Shown here piece after piece: positions 4,990-6,775 of a stretch of 6,775 nucleotides of DNA (position 1 is the stretch's first letter; every line of letters begins with the position of its first letter). Under the pieces are notes generated by a model that was given only the letters and a program-made list of their open reading frames with translations, was not told the origin of the DNA and did not search any database. Origin of the DNA: an uncultured Clostridia bacterium (lineage in GTDB: Bacteria > Bacillota > Clostridia > HGM11327). The stretch lies in NCBI GenBank assembly GCA_905210525.1, contig CAJLXE010000085.1, positions 1 to 6,775 of the forward strand, read 5' to 3'. A program made the position numbers and the translations under genes.

Positions 4990-5863
4990 CTGTGTTCTCC
5001 TCTTCAGTAAGTATTTCACTTGAACCCGTAATTTCCGTAATTTCCTGAGTGATTGTACTTTGTCTTACCATATTGTAACGGCTTTTGAGCTTTTTCAGAA
5101 GTTCATCGGCGTTTCTTGTTGCACTCTGCATTGCAATCATACGCATATAATTTTCAGTGGTATATGCCTGTATCAAAACGCCGTATATATAGCTTTGCAT
5201 AAACTGAGGCACAAGATTATTAAAAAGCTCACCCGGCATAGGGTTATAAATAATCTCGGACAGCTTTGCCACATCTCCTACATCGTTGTAATCGCTGAGT
5301 TTTATCGGGAGCAGGCGTCTTATAACCGGTTTATTTTTGTTTTTTCCGTACAATGAGGTAAATATTATATATGCCTCGTCTATTTCGTTGTTATCATAAC
5401 GATCTATTATTTCCGTCATTATGTGTCTTGCGCGGGAAAGTCTGGGCGGAGTTGTCAGTCCGTCTTTGGAAGCGTCTATTCTGAATCCGTGAGCACAAAA
5501 ATAAGCTTCGCTTATACGCCCTATTGTCATAAGAACGTGTTGGGGATTTTGACGCAGAATATCTTCCGCAAAGCGCAATACGGACAAATTATACTGCCCC
5601 ACCATGCCTTTTTGCGAGCCTACGACTATATACATTTTTCTGTCGCCGCCGCGTCCGTCAAGATACGGATTCGATACGCTGTCCGAAACGGCAAGCAGCA
5701 TTTTCATTGCCTTCTGAAGTTCACTGAAATAGTGGTGATTATATGCGTTATGCTGCATTGCGTTTTTTGTGCGTACAGAAGCCGTAAGCTGCATAATACC
5801 GGTTACTTTGCGCGTCTGTTCAACAGCATTTATGCGTCTTTTTATTTCAACCGCGCTCTGCAT
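4982..5863 (-). CDS. atpG: F1 ATP synthase gamma subunit, divergent
   Basis: A 293-residue rotor subunit, of usual length. The N-terminal helix EIKRRINAVEQTRKVTGIMQLTASVR (6-31) and the C-terminal helix (about 236-281: MRMIAMQSATRNADELL, YNMVRQSTITQEITEI) are the two strands of the coiled coil that turns inside alpha3-beta3; the C-terminal part matches the family well. The N-terminal helix departs from the usual ITKAMKMVAAAKLR pattern, and the normally well-conserved DRGLCGGFN-type segment reads SQKGMVGQYN (83-92). The middle Rossmann-like domain (about 75-200) is only loosely similar to common gammas. About twelve acidic or polar residues extend beyond the usual end (SSEILTEEENTDE). The start is the ATG at 5863, nine bases after GGAGG (5873-5877), overlapping the end of atpA by 17 bases. 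Position between alpha and beta confirms the call. Confidence 0.95.
   Translation of the reverse strand: MQSAVEIKRRINAVEQTRKVTGIMQLTASVRTKNAMQHNAYNHHYFSELQKAMKMLLAVSDSVSNPYLDGRGGDRKMYIVVGSQKGMVGQYNLSVLRFAEDILRQNPQHVLMTIGRISEAYFCAHGFRIDASKDGLTTPPRLSRARHIMTEIIDRYDNNEIDEAYIIFTSLYGKNKNKPVIRRLLPIKLSDYNDVGDVAKLSEIIYNPMPGELFNNLVPQFMQSYIYGVLIQAYTTENYMRMIAMQSATRNADELLKKLKSRYNMVRQSTITQEITEITGSSEILTEEENTDE
4997..5002 (-). promoter_or_regulatory. Ribosome binding site deciding the atpD start
   Basis: GAGGAG within the end of atpG, seven bases before the ATG at 4989. It excludes the upstream in-frame ATG at 5019, which lies ahead of it. Confidence 0.85.
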
Positions 5864-6775
5864 TGCCCTCTTCCTCCCAAGTCCTGAATCTTGTGAAAGC
5901 CTCTTTTATTTTTTCCAATATAATATCGTCGGCATCTCCGCCGTTATTTATAAACTCAGATATTGACGGTTCATGAACCGCAAAATATTTAAGCAAAGCA
6001 TTTTTCTGCTTCTGCATATCTACGTTTGACGCTGTATTTAAAATACCGTTTTCTGCGGCAAGCAGAAGTATGACTTCTTCGGCTGCCGAATAATCCTCAT
6101 TTGTTTTTTGCTTCATTATTTCCATTATAGTTTCGCCTTTTCTGAGGATTGCCGCGGATGCGTTATCCAGCTCTGCTCCGAAACGCGAAAATACAGCCAA
6201 ATCTCTGTATTGAGCAATTTCAAGCCGCAACGCTCCTGAAGTTTTTTTCATAGCCTTACACTGAGCGCTTTTTCCTACTCTGGAAACCGAAAGTCCGACA
6301 TTTATTGCCGGGCGCACACCGGAATTGAAAAGCTCTGTTTCAAGATATATCTGTCCGTCAGTTATTGATATAACGTTAGTCGGAATATACGCAGAAATAT
6401 CACCTGCCATGGTTTCGACAATGGGAAGTGCCGTAATAGAGCCTCCCCCGAATTCTTCGGACAAATGTGCCGACCGCTCAAGCAAGCGGCTGTGCAGATA
6501 AAAAATATCTCCCGGATAGGCTTCTCTTCCTGCCGGACGGCGCAAAAGCAATGAAATCATTCTGTAAGCCGCAGCGTGTTTGCTGAGATCATCATAGACT
6601 ATAAGAACATCTTTACCTTTATACATAAAATATTCGCCGACGGCACAAGCCGCGTATGGCGCAATGTACTGCAATGCGGCGCAATCGTTTGAAAATGCAG
6701 GCATTACGATTGTGTTCTGCATTGCGCCTGTGTTTTCAAGAGTACGAACAACATTCATAACGTTTGCATTTTTCT
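5847..6775 (-). CDS. atpA: F1 ATP synthase alpha subunit, 5'-truncated by window edge
   Basis: The C-terminal 308 codons of alpha are present; the frame is open to the right edge (first full codon ends at 6773), so roughly 200 N-terminal residues, including the Walker A motif, are outside the window. The internal ATG at 6758 is not the start. Numbering from it, visible motifs are VRTLENTGAMQNTIVMP (4-20), LQYIAPYAACAVGEYFM, the Walker B-like LIVYDDLSKHA (52-62), LLRRPAGREAYPGDIFYLHSRLLERSA (71-97), AYIPTNVISITDGQIYLETELFNSGVRPAINVG, and SVSRVG with the conserved arginine finger at 160. The C-terminal helical domain follows. In the usual VSRVGGxAQIK the second glycine is lysine and the isoleucine is cysteine (VGKSAQCK). 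Alpha forms the non-catalytic sites and completes the catalytic sites of beta. Its last 17 bases overlap atpG. Confidence 0.97.
   Translation of the reverse strand, partial: KNANVMNVVRTLENTGAMQNTIVMPAFSNDCAALQYIAPYAACAVGEYFMYKGKDVLIVYDDLSKHAAAYRMISLLLRRPAGREAYPGDIFYLHSRLLERSAHLSEEFGGGSITALPIVETMAGDISAYIPTNVISITDGQIYLETELFNSGVRPAINVGLSVSRVGKSAQCKAMKKTSGALRLEIAQYRDLAVFSRFGAELDNASAAILRKGETIMEIMKQKTNEDYSAAEEVILLLAAENGILNTASNVDMQKQKNALLKYFAVHEPSISEFINNGGDADDIILEKIKEAFTRFRTWEEEGNAERG

Noticed and set aside
1..6775. Search for a defence, mobile or biosynthetic system
   Set aside because: No transposase, integrase, toxin-antitoxin pair, CRISPR repeat, tRNA or direct-repeat boundary was seen. The P-loop ATPase next to a glycosyltransferase is not enough to propose a defence or biosynthesis cassette.

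Overview
This window looks like chromosomal DNA of a low-GC Bacillota, most likely an anaerobic Clostridia lineage. The support is the AT-rich composition, strong AGGAG-type ribosome binding sites, sigma-A-like promoters, a TTG-started lipoprotein gene, and an F1 operon next to a P-loop ATPase of a Bacillota type. The species cannot be named from the sequence alone. All genes except one small lipoprotein lie on the minus strand.

Right part (about 3204-6775): the distal half of an F-type ATP synthase operon, transcribed right to left as atpA (5'-truncated by the window edge), atpG, atpD, atpC. All three junctions overlap (17, 8 and 8 bases), so translation is probably coupled. Catalytic residues of beta and the arginine finger of alpha are kept. 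The gamma subunit is unusually divergent in its N-terminal helix and in the normally well-conserved DRGLCGG-type segment.

Middle part (939-3203): a membrane-anchored family 2 glycosyltransferase of the GtrB/DPM type, then a two-domain P-loop ATPase of an uncharacterised Bacillota family (PRK06851-like, from memory). In the ATPase only the first half keeps a Walker A motif. Each gene is preceded by an inverted repeat whose downstream arm abuts or contains its Shine-Dalgarno sequence. I see no strong terminator after atpC, so read-through from the ATP synthase operon is possible, and these repeats could control it.

Left part (1-938): a short lipoprotein gene on the plus strand converges on the P-loop ATPase gene at a shared bidirectional terminator, and diverges from a truncated membrane protein gene running off the left edge. 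The two divergent promoters share one -35 heptamer (488-494).

No gene-free stretch exceeds 300 bases; the longest, 418-583, is accounted for by the divergent promoters. I found no tRNA, rRNA, CRISPR array, insertion sequence or phage signature. Most of the window is ordinary housekeeping DNA. The items worth a second look are RNA and promoter architecture, plus the asymmetric P-loop protein, rather than a new multi-gene system.
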